The notes under the pieces are model-generated. The model was not told where the DNA came from and searched no databases. It saw only the letters and a program-made list of their open reading frames with translations. The position numbers were made by a program, and so were the translations under genes. From DASZQL01 sp964391865 (lineage in GTDB: Bacteria > Planctomycetota > Phycisphaerae > Phycisphaerales > UBA1924): a stretch of DNA of 64,000 nt. Below are positions 51,939 through 59,725 of this stretch, in pieces. The first letter of the stretch is position 1. Every line of letters starts with the position of its first letter. Location: assembly GCA_964391865.1 (NCBI GenBank), contig CAYMNQ010000005.1, forward strand, positions 124,001-188,000, in the 5' to 3' direction.

Positions 51939-52187
51939 ATGAATCAACGAATTCGCAGCGTCGAGCGGGCGCTCGATACCGCCGCGTCGTGTCTGGTGTG
52001 CTACTTCGCCGGGCTGTTCGCGCCCGCGTGGTGGCGCTGGCTGTTCGGCGGCGATATCGGGAGCGCGGCGAGCCTCGTCGCGCACGGGGCGCTCGCCGGC
52101 GTCCTGCTCGCGTGCGCCGCCGGCTGGCTGGTCGTGCTCGTCGCGCGGAAGCGCGCCGAGCATCGTTCCCGCGATGCCGGCGAGTAG
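51939..52187 (+). CDS. Two-helix membrane protein on the opposite strand, holin-like
   Basis: 82 residues. GGAG lies 10 bp before the ATG. Two membrane helices (about 15-36 and 45-68) with a WWRWLF turn and a basic tail ARKRAEHRSRD. Codon third positions are almost all G or C in this frame, which favours it as the real gene. A leftward frame over the same DNA (51897-52220) has ATGA overlaps with both neighbours but Arg/Pro-rich content and poorer third positions; it is the alternative. Size and topology fit a holin. Confidence 0.5.
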   Translation: MNQRIRSVERALDTAASCLVCYFAGLFAPAWWRWLFGGDIGSAASLVAHGALAGVLLACAAGWLVVLVARKRAEHRSRDAGE

Positions 52188-52216
52188 CCGGGGCGTGAGC
52201 GCGACGGTGTGCCGGA

Positions 52217-54253
52217 TCATCGGCGCGCTCCCAGTGCGAGAAGTGCGAGCGCGCCCATGATGAACATCCCCGAATTGTCGTTCGCCGGCTGCGCGAAGCG
52301 GTTGTAGTCAACCGGGACCGCGCCGGGCTGGCGGTTGGGCGGGGCCGCGCTGACAAACTGGCGTCCGCCGCCCTGCGCGATCGCGCCGACGATCGGCGCG
52401 GCGATCTGCCCCACGACGGGGATCGCGCCGACCACGGGCGCGATGACGGGCGCGACGGCGCGGAAGATGGAAGAGAACCACGAGCCGAGTCCGCCGAGTC
52501 CCAACTCCGCCTTGCTGAGCGTGCGCGAGCCGATGCCGGCGGCGATGAGTTCAAAGTCGTCCCCGCTCTTCACACGTACTTTGATCCAGCGCCCGTACTG
52601 GTCGCTCGCGGTCACGATGCCCGATGCCGGGTCCGTGTTGATCGTGATCCTCGGCGGGCCGCTGGTGCTGTTGGTGCGCGTGAACGTCGCGCCGCCGCCC
52701 GTCGGGGCCGTCGGCGCGGGCGTGAGGTTGAGCGATGCCGCGCTCGGCTTCGCCTGCCCGAAGTCCTGCGAAACGATCGGGTCAGCGCCGACGATCATCG
52801 CGCCGCTCGATGTCGTTACCCGCGTCGCCGGCGGCGGCGTGAACGTCGAGCCGCCGCCCGTGGGCGGCGTGCTGCTCGGTACTTCCACGTCGAATACCGG
52901 CGTCGGCGGCGTCGGGGCGCTCGAGCTGGTCGGTTGTCCTGGCTGCGCGGTGAACGCCGACCCGCCGCCCGTGGGCGGCGTCGGCGCGGAGCGCTGCGAG
53001 AACGCGAAGCGCTCTTCGGCGTCGCGCTGCTGCTGCTGGAACGCGGCGGCGCGGCGGTCGTCATCGGCGCGGCGTGCGTCGATGATCTGTTGCTGCAAGC
53101 GCTCTACTTCGCGCCGGCGCTCTTCTTCGCGGGCGAGCCGTTCGGCTTCGTCGCGCAGTCGCTGGGCTTCATCCTCGGCGCGGCGCTCTTCGCTGCGGGC
53201 GCGGGCGCGGTCGCGCCCTGATGGCCGGTCGCCGAGTCCGCGCCCGGAGAGTCCGAGCGCGGCAAGGTCGTATGACTTGTCTTTGTACCCCGCGCCGATG
53301 ATCCGGGAGCCGTCGAGCGTGAGCGTGGCCCATCGCCCGTACTGGTCGATGCCCGTGATGGTGCCGGCGTTGCGGTCCTCGATGATCTGCACTTGTGGAC
53401 CCTCCATCGCGCTCGGCGGGGTCGGGCGCGGCACGTCGGGAGCGCTGAGCGGCGGCGCGGGGAGCGGCGTTGCCGACGGCGGCGGCGCTTGGATCGTCGG
53501 GGCGGCGGGGGCGGGGGCGCTCGGCGCTGCGGGGGCGCTCGGCGCGCCGGGTGTTCCGGGCACGAGCGGCACGAGTCCCGCCTCGATCATTTCGTACTGA
53601 TCGAGCGCCACGAGTTCGCCCGTCTGCGCGTCGCGCACCACGCGCCCGATCCGCGTGAGTAGCTTCGCCTGCTCCGAGTCGGGGAAGGTCTTGACGATCC
53701 AGAGCGCCGCCTCGTTGTCGTAGTTGGCGGCGGTCTGCGATATCACGGGGCGGAGCCAGCGCTCGAGCCGCGCGGGGAGCGGCATCGTTTGACCGATGCG
53801 CGTGATCCGCGCCGCGTGCTGAGGCTCGCTGCCGTCGGCGTCGAGGGCGTCGCGCAGTTGCACGTAGAGCCGCCACGGCGCGGAGTTGTGCCCCAGATAG
53901 AGCGTGCGGTCGTCGCGCCCTTGCGGCGTGGTGATCCGTCCGCCGTTGGGCGGGATGCGCACGACGGGCGAGTTGTAGATACCGAGAAAAGTCCAAGGGT
54001 TGGTGTTGTAGGGCTGCGGCAGATTGGAGATCTCGTCATCTCCCCGCGCGCGGCGTGCTTCGTTGATGATGAGGAGCGCGACGGCGCTCGCCTCGTCGCG
54101 CGAGAGTCCGCCGTAGCCGGGCGCGGTGCTCGGATCGACCTGATAGCGCGGCCGCGCGGCCGCGCCGGGCATCGGCAGGAATCCAAGGCCGCGCACGCCG
54201 AGCTTTGCGGCGCGGGCTCGCGTCATGGTCGGCGCGTGTGCGAGTGTGTTCAT
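52217..54253 (-). CDS. Large multi-domain structural candidate with PTGGG repeats
   Basis: 678 residues from MNTLAHAPTMTRARAAKLGV (ATGA overlap upstream). Residues 50-210: a compact domain (GGLSRDEASAVALLIINEAR, PWTFLGIYNSPVVRIPPNGG). Then a Pro/Ala linker; a repeat DQYGRWATLTLDGSRIIGAG; a Glu/Arg coiled coil (about 345-420); three TPPTGGG(S/A)xFT-type repeats in Pro/Thr-rich linkers; a second DQYGRWIKVRVKSGDDFELI repeat; a long hydrophobic hairpin (IFRAVAPVIAPVVGAIPVVG, QIAAPIVGAIAQGGG) and a final helix GMFIMGALALLALGARR. A vertex, spike-base or membrane-piercing role is plausible. Confidence 0.6.
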   Translation of the reverse strand: MNTLAHAPTMTRARAAKLGVRGLGFLPMPGAAARPRYQVDPSTAPGYGGLSRDEASAVALLIINEARRARGDDEISNLPQPYNTNPWTFLGIYNSPVVRIPPNGGRITTPQGRDDRTLYLGHNSAPWRLYVQLRDALDADGSEPQHAARITRIGQTMPLPARLERWLRPVISQTAANYDNEAALWIVKTFPDSEQAKLLTRIGRVVRDAQTGELVALDQYEMIEAGLVPLVPGTPGAPSAPAAPSAPAPAAPTIQAPPPSATPLPAPPLSAPDVPRPTPPSAMEGPQVQIIEDRNAGTITGIDQYGRWATLTLDGSRIIGAGYKDKSYDLAALGLSGRGLGDRPSGRDRARARSEERRAEDEAQRLRDEAERLAREEERRREVERLQQQIIDARRADDDRRAAAFQQQQRDAEERFAFSQRSAPTPPTGGGSAFTAQPGQPTSSSAPTPPTPVFDVEVPSSTPPTGGGSTFTPPPATRVTTSSGAMIVGADPIVSQDFGQAKPSAASLNLTPAPTAPTGGGATFTRTNSTSGPPRITINTDPASGIVTASDQYGRWIKVRVKSGDDFELIAAGIGSRTLSKAELGLGGLGSWFSSIFRAVAPVIAPVVGAIPVVGQIAAPIVGAIAQGGGRQFVSAAPPNRQPGAVPVDYNRFAQPANDNSGMFIMGALALLALGARR

Positions 54254-54492
54254 CGGCGCGGCGCTCCCTGCATCAACATGGATTCGATGCGCTCGAGTCG
54301 TTGATCCATCCGCATAACGGTGCGATCCACGCCGCGCATCGTCGCGCCCTGATCGGTCACGCGGGTTTCCATCGAGTAGCCCCACCCGCCGGCGGCGGCG
54401 CAGAGCACGGCGAGCGGCACGTAAAATTTGACCATGCCGCGCGGCGTGATCTCGGCCCGGATCGTGTCGTGATTGTCGCTCGCTCTGCTCAT
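54250..54492 (-). CDS. Small membrane protein with coiled coil
   Basis: 80 residues. One membrane helix (FYVPLAVLCAAAGGWGYSME, about 23-41) and a C-terminal coiled coil (VDRTVMRMDQRLERIESMLM). ATGA overlaps with the genes on both sides. The plan (short cytosolic head, one helix, outer coiled coil) is common in phage-encoded membrane proteins; function unknown. Confidence 0.6.
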   Translation of the reverse strand: MSRASDNHDTIRAEITPRGMVKFYVPLAVLCAAAGGWGYSMETRVTDQGATMRGVDRTVMRMDQRLERIESMLMQGAPRR

Positions 54493-55112
54493 GCTTCGAT
54501 GGTGGCCCGGTTGAAAGCGTCGGCGTTGGCGCGGGCGATGACGGGGACAAAGCGCGCCGGCGTCGCGCGCTTCATGGCGGCGACGTGCGGCGCGGTGTCG
54601 TCTTGGAACATGGCATCGAATTCAGGAGACTTGCGCCGCCCGCGCGCGATCGCGCCGGCGAGCACGCTCGCGCCGCTGATGCGCCCGCGCAGCGTGCCGA
54701 TGATGCCGCCGATGGTGCCGGCGACGGGGATACCGGCGGCGGTGGCGATGCCGGCCGCGCTGGTCCAGAAGTCCGACCACGCGGCGGCGTCGCGCTCGTC
54801 CGCCTCGTCGTGCTCGCGGATCAATCCCTCGCGGGCGTGCTGGCGCTCGTCGAGTTCGGCGCGGAGCGCGTCAATATGCGCGGTCCAGCGCTGCTCTTCC
54901 GATTCGGTCAGCGATACCGCGCGCTGCGCGTCGGCTTGCCGAATCTCTGCGCGGAGGTCGGCGATGGCGTGCTCGTTCGATTGGATCGCGGCGGCGGTTC
55001 GGTCGCTCGCGCACCCGGCGAGCCACGCGGCGGCGATGATCGCGAGCGCGCCGAGCACGGTCCACAGAACGGGGTTCCGAAGAATCGACGCTGATCGGGT
55101 GGCGCGGAGCAT
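54489..55112 (-). CDS. Membrane/lipoprotein with coiled coil
   Basis: 207 residues from MLRATRSASILRNPVLWTVL. Membrane helix at about 15-33 ending in LAGC (Cys34), which could be a lipobox, though the basic N-terminus is long. A coiled coil (residues 40-110; HAIADLRAEIRQADAQRAVS, IDALRAELDERQHAREGL) is followed by a hydrophobic hairpin (TSAAGIATAAGIPVAGTIGG) and a basic helical tail. Spanin-like or virion membrane protein; unproven. ATGA overlap with the following gene. Confidence 0.55.
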   Translation of the reverse strand: MLRATRSASILRNPVLWTVLGALAIIAAAWLAGCASDRTAAAIQSNEHAIADLRAEIRQADAQRAVSLTESEEQRWTAHIDALRAELDERQHAREGLIREHDEADERDAAAWSDFWTSAAGIATAAGIPVAGTIGGIIGTLRGRISGASVLAGAIARGRRKSPEFDAMFQDDTAPHVAAMKRATPARFVPVIARANADAFNRATIEA

Positions 55113-55177
55113 GGCGGAACGATCGCGGGTCCGCTCGAGCGCGACAAGAGGGCGGCGAAGTTGTGGAGTGGGGCGCT

Positions 55178-55483
55178 CTACTCGGGGAGCGCGTAAACCG
55201 CCGACGTGTGCGACGTGTTGAGGCTCACGACGCGGAGCATCCCGCATTCGGCGAGCGAGCGCAGCGAGCGGCTTGCCGTGGTGTAGCTGGTGTTCGTGTC
55301 GGCGGCGACGCCGGGCGTGCTGATGATCGCGCCGCGCACGGCACGCCGCGCCGCCGCCTCGAATACAAGCCACTGCGTCGGCGTCACGAGCCGCTGCCGG
55401 CCCTCCGCCCAGGCGCGGTCAATGATCGCGCTGTGGGCGGGGGCGGGGGCGGCGGGGCGGGCTTCTGCGTGCGTGCTGCTCAT
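55178..55483 (-). CDS. Small winged-helix protein
   Basis: 101 residues from MSSTHAEARPAAPAPAHSAI (ATGA overlap with the upstream gene). Residues 30-100 fit a winged helix: PTQWLVFEAAARRAVRGAII then ASRSLRSLAECGMLRVVSLN and the wing SAVYALPE. A DNA-binding regulator is likely. 65 bp separate it from the next gene, one of the few gaps in the series. Confidence 0.5.
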   Translation of the reverse strand: MSSTHAEARPAAPAPAHSAIIDRAWAEGRQRLVTPTQWLVFEAAARRAVRGAIISTPGVAADTNTSYTTASRSLRSLAECGMLRVVSLNTSHTSAVYALPE

Positions 55484-56085
55484 GGGATGGGGAACACGGC
55501 GAGCCGTTCGATTCCGCTCGGCCACTCGCCGAGCGGTACACCTTCCTGCATGTCGAGCGGGATAAGGCCGGGGACGCTCGCTGGGTCGTCGCGGTCGCGT
55601 AGTTCGGTCCGGTTGGTGCGCGTGTCGGCGACGGCGAACACGTGTTCATAGGGTCCGAGTATGTCGCGTCCGACCACGGCGAGCGCGGCGGGGATGCCGG
55701 CGACGCGCATTTTGACGGCGGCGACCATGGCGCGATCGTCGCAATCGCCGTAGACCATCTGGCCGACGCGCGCCGAGTTCCACAGTGTGATGGGGTCGGC
55801 GAGCCGTTCCTCGCCGGCGGCGTCGGCGCGGTAGGTGAAAAAGCGGTTGTCGAGTCCGTCGTAGATGTGGCGCAGAATGTCCAAGCCCGCGCGCGGCGGC
55901 GCGTTGCCGTTGAGGATTGAGGCCGTCGCGTGCTCGATGATGCCGATCATTGCGGCGATGGTGGCGCGTACCGCTTCGTCGCTGCCGAGTCCGCCGGGGA
56001 GCGGCAGGCGGGCGGGCGGCGCGCCGGGCGTGCTGCTGTCGATGATGAGTGCCCGCGCGTTGCGGGCGCTGGTGTAGCCCTTCAT
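55480..56085 (-). CDS. Transglutaminase-fold cysteine protease-like protein
   Basis: 201 residues. Triad visible: Cys115 in VYGDCDDRAMVAAVKMRVAG, His148 in PYEHVFAVAD and Asp178 in IPLDMQEG. The order GDCDD ... R.AGIPA ... HV ... PLD is the transglutaminase/papain-like core known from virion-associated phage proteins, where it may cut or cross-link proteins or peptidoglycan. ATGA overlaps on both sides. Confidence 0.75.
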   Translation of the reverse strand: MKGYTSARNARALIIDSSTPGAPPARLPLPGGLGSDEAVRATIAAMIGIIEHATASILNGNAPPRAGLDILRHIYDGLDNRFFTYRADAAGEERLADPITLWNSARVGQMVYGDCDDRAMVAAVKMRVAGIPAALAVVGRDILGPYEHVFAVADTRTNRTELRDRDDPASVPGLIPLDMQEGVPLGEWPSGIERLAVFPIP

Positions 56086-56369
56086 GCCGTCGGCGCTCCT
56101 TCCGTCGGTTCGGGCGAGTCGATGGCGCGGCGGTACTGCGCGAAGGCATCCGCCGGCGCGACGGGCGCGACATACGCGACGTTCATCGACTGGAACGCGA
56201 TGAACGAGCCGAGTCCGCCTTGCGGGTTCTGCATGATGATCGGGCGCATGTCGTCGGGCACGAACAGCGGGCCGGTGGGCGTGGCGAAGCGCAGATAGCC
56301 CCCGCGCTCGCGCTCCACGAATCGCGGTTGCTCGTGCGTGGTCAAGTGGAATCCGTTGGTCTTGCTCAT
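56082..56369 (-). CDS. Hypothetical protein in the element
   Basis: 95 residues, MSKTNGFHLTTHEQPRFVER. Beta-rich centre (YLRFATPTGPLFVPDDMRPI, GSFIAFQSMNVAYVAP) and an acidic tail. ATGA overlaps at both ends support it as a true gene. No family is recognised. Confidence 0.55.
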   Translation of the reverse strand: MSKTNGFHLTTHEQPRFVERERGGYLRFATPTGPLFVPDDMRPIIMQNPQGGLGSFIAFQSMNVAYVAPVAPADAFAQYRRAIDSPEPTEGAPTA

Positions 56370-56893
56370 GGGTTTCCTTCGGGTGGTGCGAGGTCGAGGT
56401 CTTTATCGTCGTCGATGTCGGCGGGGTCGATTGATGTTGGGTCGTCGTCGGGCTTCGGGTCCGACGCCGGCGGCGGCGGGGGAGTGGGCGGCGCGAGTGT
56501 GTCGAATCTCAATTGCTGCCGCCGCGCGTCGATGTTGCGTTGCCGGCTGCTCGCGTGGTGCGCGCGGTCGTGCTTCAGGTGGCACGCCGCGCAGAGGCAC
56601 GCGAGATTCGCGTCGCTGTTGTCGGCGGGGTTGTGGTTGAGGTGCGCGACGGTGAGCACGGCGCGGCTTTGGCGCTGGCCCGTGCCGCCGCATTGCTGGC
56701 AGCGGTCATCGCCGAGCGGGGCATCCTCGATGCGCCCGCTCGCGTTGCACTCCGGGCACGGGCGCGGCGTGAGCACTCCGCCGGCGATGCCGCAATGCTG
56801 GCACTTGTTGCCCGCGCGGGCGCGGCACAGGTCGCGGGCGGCGAACCACTCGGGCGATTGGTAGTAGTGGCGCAGATCAGCTCGGATCGGCAT
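56366..56893 (-). CDS. HNH endonuclease with zinc ribbons
   Basis: 175 residues from MPIRADLRHYYQSPEWFAAR. Three CxxC pairs: Cys31/34 (CQHCG), Cys46/49 (CPECN) and Cys65/68 (CQQCGGTG, DnaJ-like knuckle). The HNH core is TVAHLNHNPADNSDANLACL then CAACHLKHDR (His87, Asn96, His105/108). An acidic tail (DDDKDLD) follows. Such nucleases take part in packaging or homing; here no terminase accompanies it. Confidence 0.85.
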   Translation of the reverse strand: MPIRADLRHYYQSPEWFAARDLCRARAGNKCQHCGIAGGVLTPRPCPECNASGRIEDAPLGDDRCQQCGGTGQRQSRAVLTVAHLNHNPADNSDANLACLCAACHLKHDRAHHASSRQRNIDARRQQLRFDTLAPPTPPPPPASDPKPDDDPTSIDPADIDDDKDLDLAPPEGNP

Positions 56894-57254
56894 CGCGCAC
56901 CCCCAGTCCGTTGCAGTGCAGGATGTGAAGAACACAATTCGGCGTGTGGTACCGGCAGACGACGCGAATCTCTGCCTGCGTTGGGTCGGTGCTCTTGAGC
57001 ACGATTGCCGCCGATGCTCCATTGTCGGCGGGGATCACGGCGGCGATATTTTCCGCGTTGAACCGAACCGCCACGAGTTCCCCGTCCATCTCGACCGACG
57101 CGCCGGCGGGGTTGGTCCGTAGAAGCGGGATCGGCTGTGGTGCCGGCGTGATGTATTGCGGGGGCAAGCATCCGAACACGGCGCGCCCGTGCCAGCCGGC
57201 GAACACGCCGAGCGCGAGGAACGCGAGCGCGAACGTGAGATGAAAGAGCGTCAT
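56877..57254 (-). CDS. Membrane-anchored small protein
   Basis: 125 residues from MTLFHLTFALAFLALGVFAG: one N-terminal helix, then a PPQYITPAPQPIPLL linker and a beta domain (EMDGELVAVRFNAENIAAVI, SAAIVLKSTDPTQAEIRVVC) with several Cys. ATGA overlap with the upstream gene and 17-bp overlap with the HNH gene. Function unknown. Confidence 0.55.
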   Translation of the reverse strand: MTLFHLTFALAFLALGVFAGWHGRAVFGCLPPQYITPAPQPIPLLRTNPAGASVEMDGELVAVRFNAENIAAVIPADNGASAAIVLKSTDPTQAEIRVVCRYHTPNCVLHILHCNGLGVRDADPS

Positions 57255-58213
57255 TGGTCGTTGCTCCCTTCCTGCGCCGCGAGCCGCGCGGCTTCGAGTT
57301 CGGCCATGGTTGCGGGGATGTCCTGCTCGACGAGTTGTTTGTGGAAGTCGAGGGAGTCGGCGTGCCCCGGGCTGCCGAACGGCGGCACGCGCCCGAAAAT
57401 GACAATCCCATCGCACCCCGCTTTGAACGCGGCGCGGATGTACGGCGCGCTCGATGAGTAATCGACGCTGGGGCAGATGATCGGCAGCACGCGGATATTC
57501 GGGCGCTCGCGGTCGCGCCGCTTGACGGCGGCGGCGATGGTGCGGCGGAACGCGCGGGGGTACGTTTCACCCGGTCGCGCGTGCGCGACGGGGAACCACG
57601 TCGCGGAGTGGTGGTTGATGATGTCCGAGAGCACGTCGGCTGACGCGAAGGGCGTGCCGTAGACCCCGCTGCACGCGCCGACGCACTCGGCGAGCGCCCC
57701 CAGCGCGAGCCGGTAGAGTTCTGCGGACGCGATGTTGTGGATGGTGCTCGCTACTTCGGGGTCGCGCAGTCCGAGCGCCGCGTAGAGCGCGGCGACGTTG
57801 GGCGCGCCGAAGTGATGCCAATACTCCACGTCGAGGATGCCGTAGTCCAGCGTTGACCACGCGCCGCCCTCGCGGGTGACTTGCTCATCATGGATGAGCC
57901 GGCGTCGCCAGTTGAGCCAGTCGCGCAGTTGCCCGGCGTAGTTGTGCCGATCGCAGAACGCCGGCGCGCCGCCGTTGTGGATGGTGTAGTGCGTGACGCC
58001 GGCGGTGCTCGTCTGCCACAGTCGGGGCCACGATGGGCGATGCACTTCGCGCTGATCCACGGTCGCGCCCTCTTCAACGATGATGCATCGGTGCGTGTGC
58101 GCCGCGTGGTGTGGGCTGATCCCCCGGTACAGATCGTCGGTCACGTCGAGCACGACGCGGAAGGGGATTTTGTCCGCGCGTTTGATTTCGGTCGGTGCGG
58201 TGGTGATCGTCAT
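57251..58213 (-). CDS. Unknown protein, possible TIM-barrel glycosidase-like fold
   Basis: 320 residues from MTITTAPTEIKRADKIPFRV. Segments such as FRVVLDVTDDLYRGISPHHA, STLDYGILDVEYWHHFG, RPNIRVLPIICPSVDYSSSA and FKAGCDGIVIFGRVPPFG look like the strands of a beta/alpha barrel, and GILDVEYW could hold acidic catalytic residues as in lysozyme-like glycosidases. A lytic enzyme or spike glycosidase is a guess only. ATGA overlaps at both ends. Confidence 0.5.
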   Translation of the reverse strand: MTITTAPTEIKRADKIPFRVVLDVTDDLYRGISPHHAAHTHRCIIVEEGATVDQREVHRPSWPRLWQTSTAGVTHYTIHNGGAPAFCDRHNYAGQLRDWLNWRRRLIHDEQVTREGGAWSTLDYGILDVEYWHHFGAPNVAALYAALGLRDPEVASTIHNIASAELYRLALGALAECVGACSGVYGTPFASADVLSDIINHHSATWFPVAHARPGETYPRAFRRTIAAAVKRRDRERPNIRVLPIICPSVDYSSSAPYIRAAFKAGCDGIVIFGRVPPFGSPGHADSLDFHKQLVEQDIPATMAELEAARLAAQEGSNDQ

Positions 58214-58461
58214 AGCGTGCGTTCCTTTGCGGTGCTGCCGGCGGCGACGTACTCCACGCGCCCGCTCGGCTTGGTGATGGCACGCACGAGCGCGGCGTCG
58301 ATGAGCCGGCGGAGCGTGCCTTTGCTGATCTCGATTGCTTCGTACTCGAGCGCGACGGCGAACCATCGGCCAGCCGTGGGGATGATCGCGCCGCCCTTGT
58401 GATTGAGCATCTCGAGCGCGAGGCGCATCGCCGGCGTGATGTTGGGTGTGTTGGTGCTCAT
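58210..58461 (-). CDS. Small winged-helix-like protein
   Basis: 83 residues from MSTNTPNITPAMRLALEMLN. The order helix, AGRWFAVALEYEAIEISKGT (helix-turn-helix) and RRLIDAALVRAITKPSGRVE (helix and wing) fits a winged helix. ATGA overlaps on both sides. Likely DNA-binding. Confidence 0.55.
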   Translation of the reverse strand: MSTNTPNITPAMRLALEMLNHKGGAIIPTAGRWFAVALEYEAIEISKGTLRRLIDAALVRAITKPSGRVEYVAAGSTAKERTL

Positions 58462-59462
58462 CGCGCGCCCTTTGTGTTTGGGGGCGAGTTGAAGCACGCG
58501 GAACACAGGCTGTTCTCTCCTTCTCGATGTATCCAATCGCACGGCGCGCCGGTGCGCTTGATGCACGCCGAGCAATCGGCATCCGTGCATCCGCAGTGCC
58601 GGCAGCGGTTCTCCCCGTTCAACATTTGCGCATGCCAGCGAGCGCGGTACTTCGCTTCAAAGACTTGTCCAGACTTGCGGCGCGGGCGCTTGGCGTCGCG
58701 CACGCGGTAGATGGTTTGTGGGCGCGTCTCGCTGATGACGGAGAAGCGTTGCCCGTCAGAACGGCGCGCACGTGCGGCAGTCGTTCTCGTTGTCGCGCGG
58801 GCGGAGTTCTTGGATCGTCGCGTACTGGAACGGCTGCGCTTCTTCGTCGCGCGTGATGGTGTAGGCGACGCGGACCCGCGCCGGGTCGTAGCTCGTGCCG
58901 CCGCGCGGTCTGCCGTCGGCGTAGCCGCGTGATCCGGTCCAGTGGCGGAAGTGGCGCGTGAGCGTGTCGTAGAGCCGGCCCGTGTGACTTTCCCCGACGT
59001 AGAGCGTTTGCCCGCTGCGCGCGTCGAGGATGACGTAGACGCCGCTCGCGCGGGTGTTGCGGATCGCGGCGAGTTCGCTCGCGTAGACCCGACGGCGCTG
59101 GTTGGAGCGGGGGGAGAGGGGGCGGAAGGGTCCGATACGTTCTTTGGTCGTTGGCATTGGTCGTACTCCGCGAGTAGCGCGCGGCCGTGCGCGGTGATGA
59201 CATACGCCACGTAGTTCCCCCACGGGCCGCGTGTTGCCATGATGGCGCGGCGTGCCGCGAGCGCCTTGATGGTGGATGCCGGCGCTTGTAGTTCGCCGTG
59301 CCACGGCGCGAGCACGCTCGGCCACGGTCGGCGCGTGCGCACGTGCGCCGCCGGCTTGCAGAGCAAGCGGAGCAAGTCTGCTTGGTGGTGGGGGATGTCG
59401 CTCGTGTCCATCATCGCGCGATCGGCGCGCGTGCGTCGCGGTCCTTTCTTCGTCGTTGTCAT
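58458..59462 (-). CDS. Open frame with winged-helix start and zinc-finger end, overlapping the GIY-YIG gene
   Basis: Starts in an ATGA overlap (59462) as MTTTKKGPRRTRADRAMMDT, and its first 100 residues look like a winged helix (ASTIKALAARRAIMATRGPW, NYVAYVITAHGRALLAEYDQ). The middle part (59157-58756) is Ser/Arg-rich and read in another frame by the GIY-YIG gene, so it is probably not selected as protein. The end is again protein-like: TIYRVRDAKRPRRKSGQVFE and a zinc finger CRHCGCTDADCSACIKRTGA...CSAC, known from phage proteins. No stop separates the parts and the finger has no start before an ATG at 58625. Two genes, a frameshift product or a true fusion are all possible. Confidence 0.45.
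   Translation of the reverse strand: MTTTKKGPRRTRADRAMMDTSDIPHHQADLLRLLCKPAAHVRTRRPWPSVLAPWHGELQAPASTIKALAARRAIMATRGPWGNYVAYVITAHGRALLAEYDQCQRPKNVSDPSAPSPPAPTSAVGSTRANSPRSATPARAASTSSSTRAAGKRSTSGKVTRAGSTTRSRATSATGPDHAATPTADRAAARATTRRGSASPTPSRATKKRSRSSTRRSKNSARATTRTTAARARRSDGQRFSVISETRPQTIYRVRDAKRPRRKSGQVFEAKYRARWHAQMLNGENRCRHCGCTDADCSACIKRTGAPCDWIHREGENSLCSACFNSPPNTKGAR
58756..59157 (-). CDS. GIY-YIG nuclease
   Basis: 133 residues from MPTTKERIGPFRPLSPRSNQ. The family pattern is clear: GVYVI (39-43, the GIY strand), LYVGES (52-57, the YIG strand), Arg61 two turns later, a central helix (RLYDTLTRHFRHW), and the catalytic Glu117 in IQELRPRDNENDC. It lies wholly inside a longer open frame in another phase. 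GIY-YIG enzymes nick or cut DNA in homing, repair or restriction; here it may serve element replication or competition with other elements. Confidence 0.85.
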   Translation of the reverse strand: MPTTKERIGPFRPLSPRSNQRRRVYASELAAIRNTRASGVYVILDARSGQTLYVGESHTGRLYDTLTRHFRHWTGSRGYADGRPRGGTSYDPARVRVAYTITRDEEAQPFQYATIQELRPRDNENDCRTCAPF

Positions 59463-59725
59463 TGGGTCTGTTCCTCGTGCGTGTGCGATGCCCGCGCAGA
59501 ACGCCCGCGCGGGCCGAAGGTCGAAGTCGGTCGGTTGGCGGCGCGCTCGAGCGCGACGCGGAGTTTGATCGCGCCGCGCGTCATGCGGCGGTACTGGCGG
59601 GCCGGCATCGAGCCGGGCAAGAGCGAGGTCGCGGCGTCGATGAGCGCGAGCGCTTCGCGCGTCGTGAGCCGGTCGCGCCCGCTCATGCGCAGATAGCGCG
59701 TGGGTTTGCGGCGCTTGAGTTTCAC
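59459..59725 (-). CDS. Small basic helical protein
   Basis: 88 residues from a GTG at 59725 that overlaps the upstream stop (GTGA): VKLKRRKPTRYLRMSGRDRL. Mostly helical (TTREALALIDAATSLLPGSM, GAIKLRVALERAANR) and basic. Its stop forms an ATGA with the next gene. No family is recognised; nucleic-acid binding is possible. Confidence 0.5.
   Translation of the reverse strand: MKLKRRKPTRYLRMSGRDRLTTREALALIDAATSLLPGSMPARQYRRMTRGAIKLRVALERAANRPTSTFGPRGRSARASHTHEEQTQ

Noticed and set aside
52800..53000. CRISPR-like array
   Set aside because: The repeats are coding PTGGG segments of varying spacing with no unique spacers of constant length.
58619..59203. Third leftward frame across the GIY-YIG region
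   Set aside because: Arg/Pro/His-rich, no overlap signals with neighbours, and the GIY-YIG motif is in another phase.
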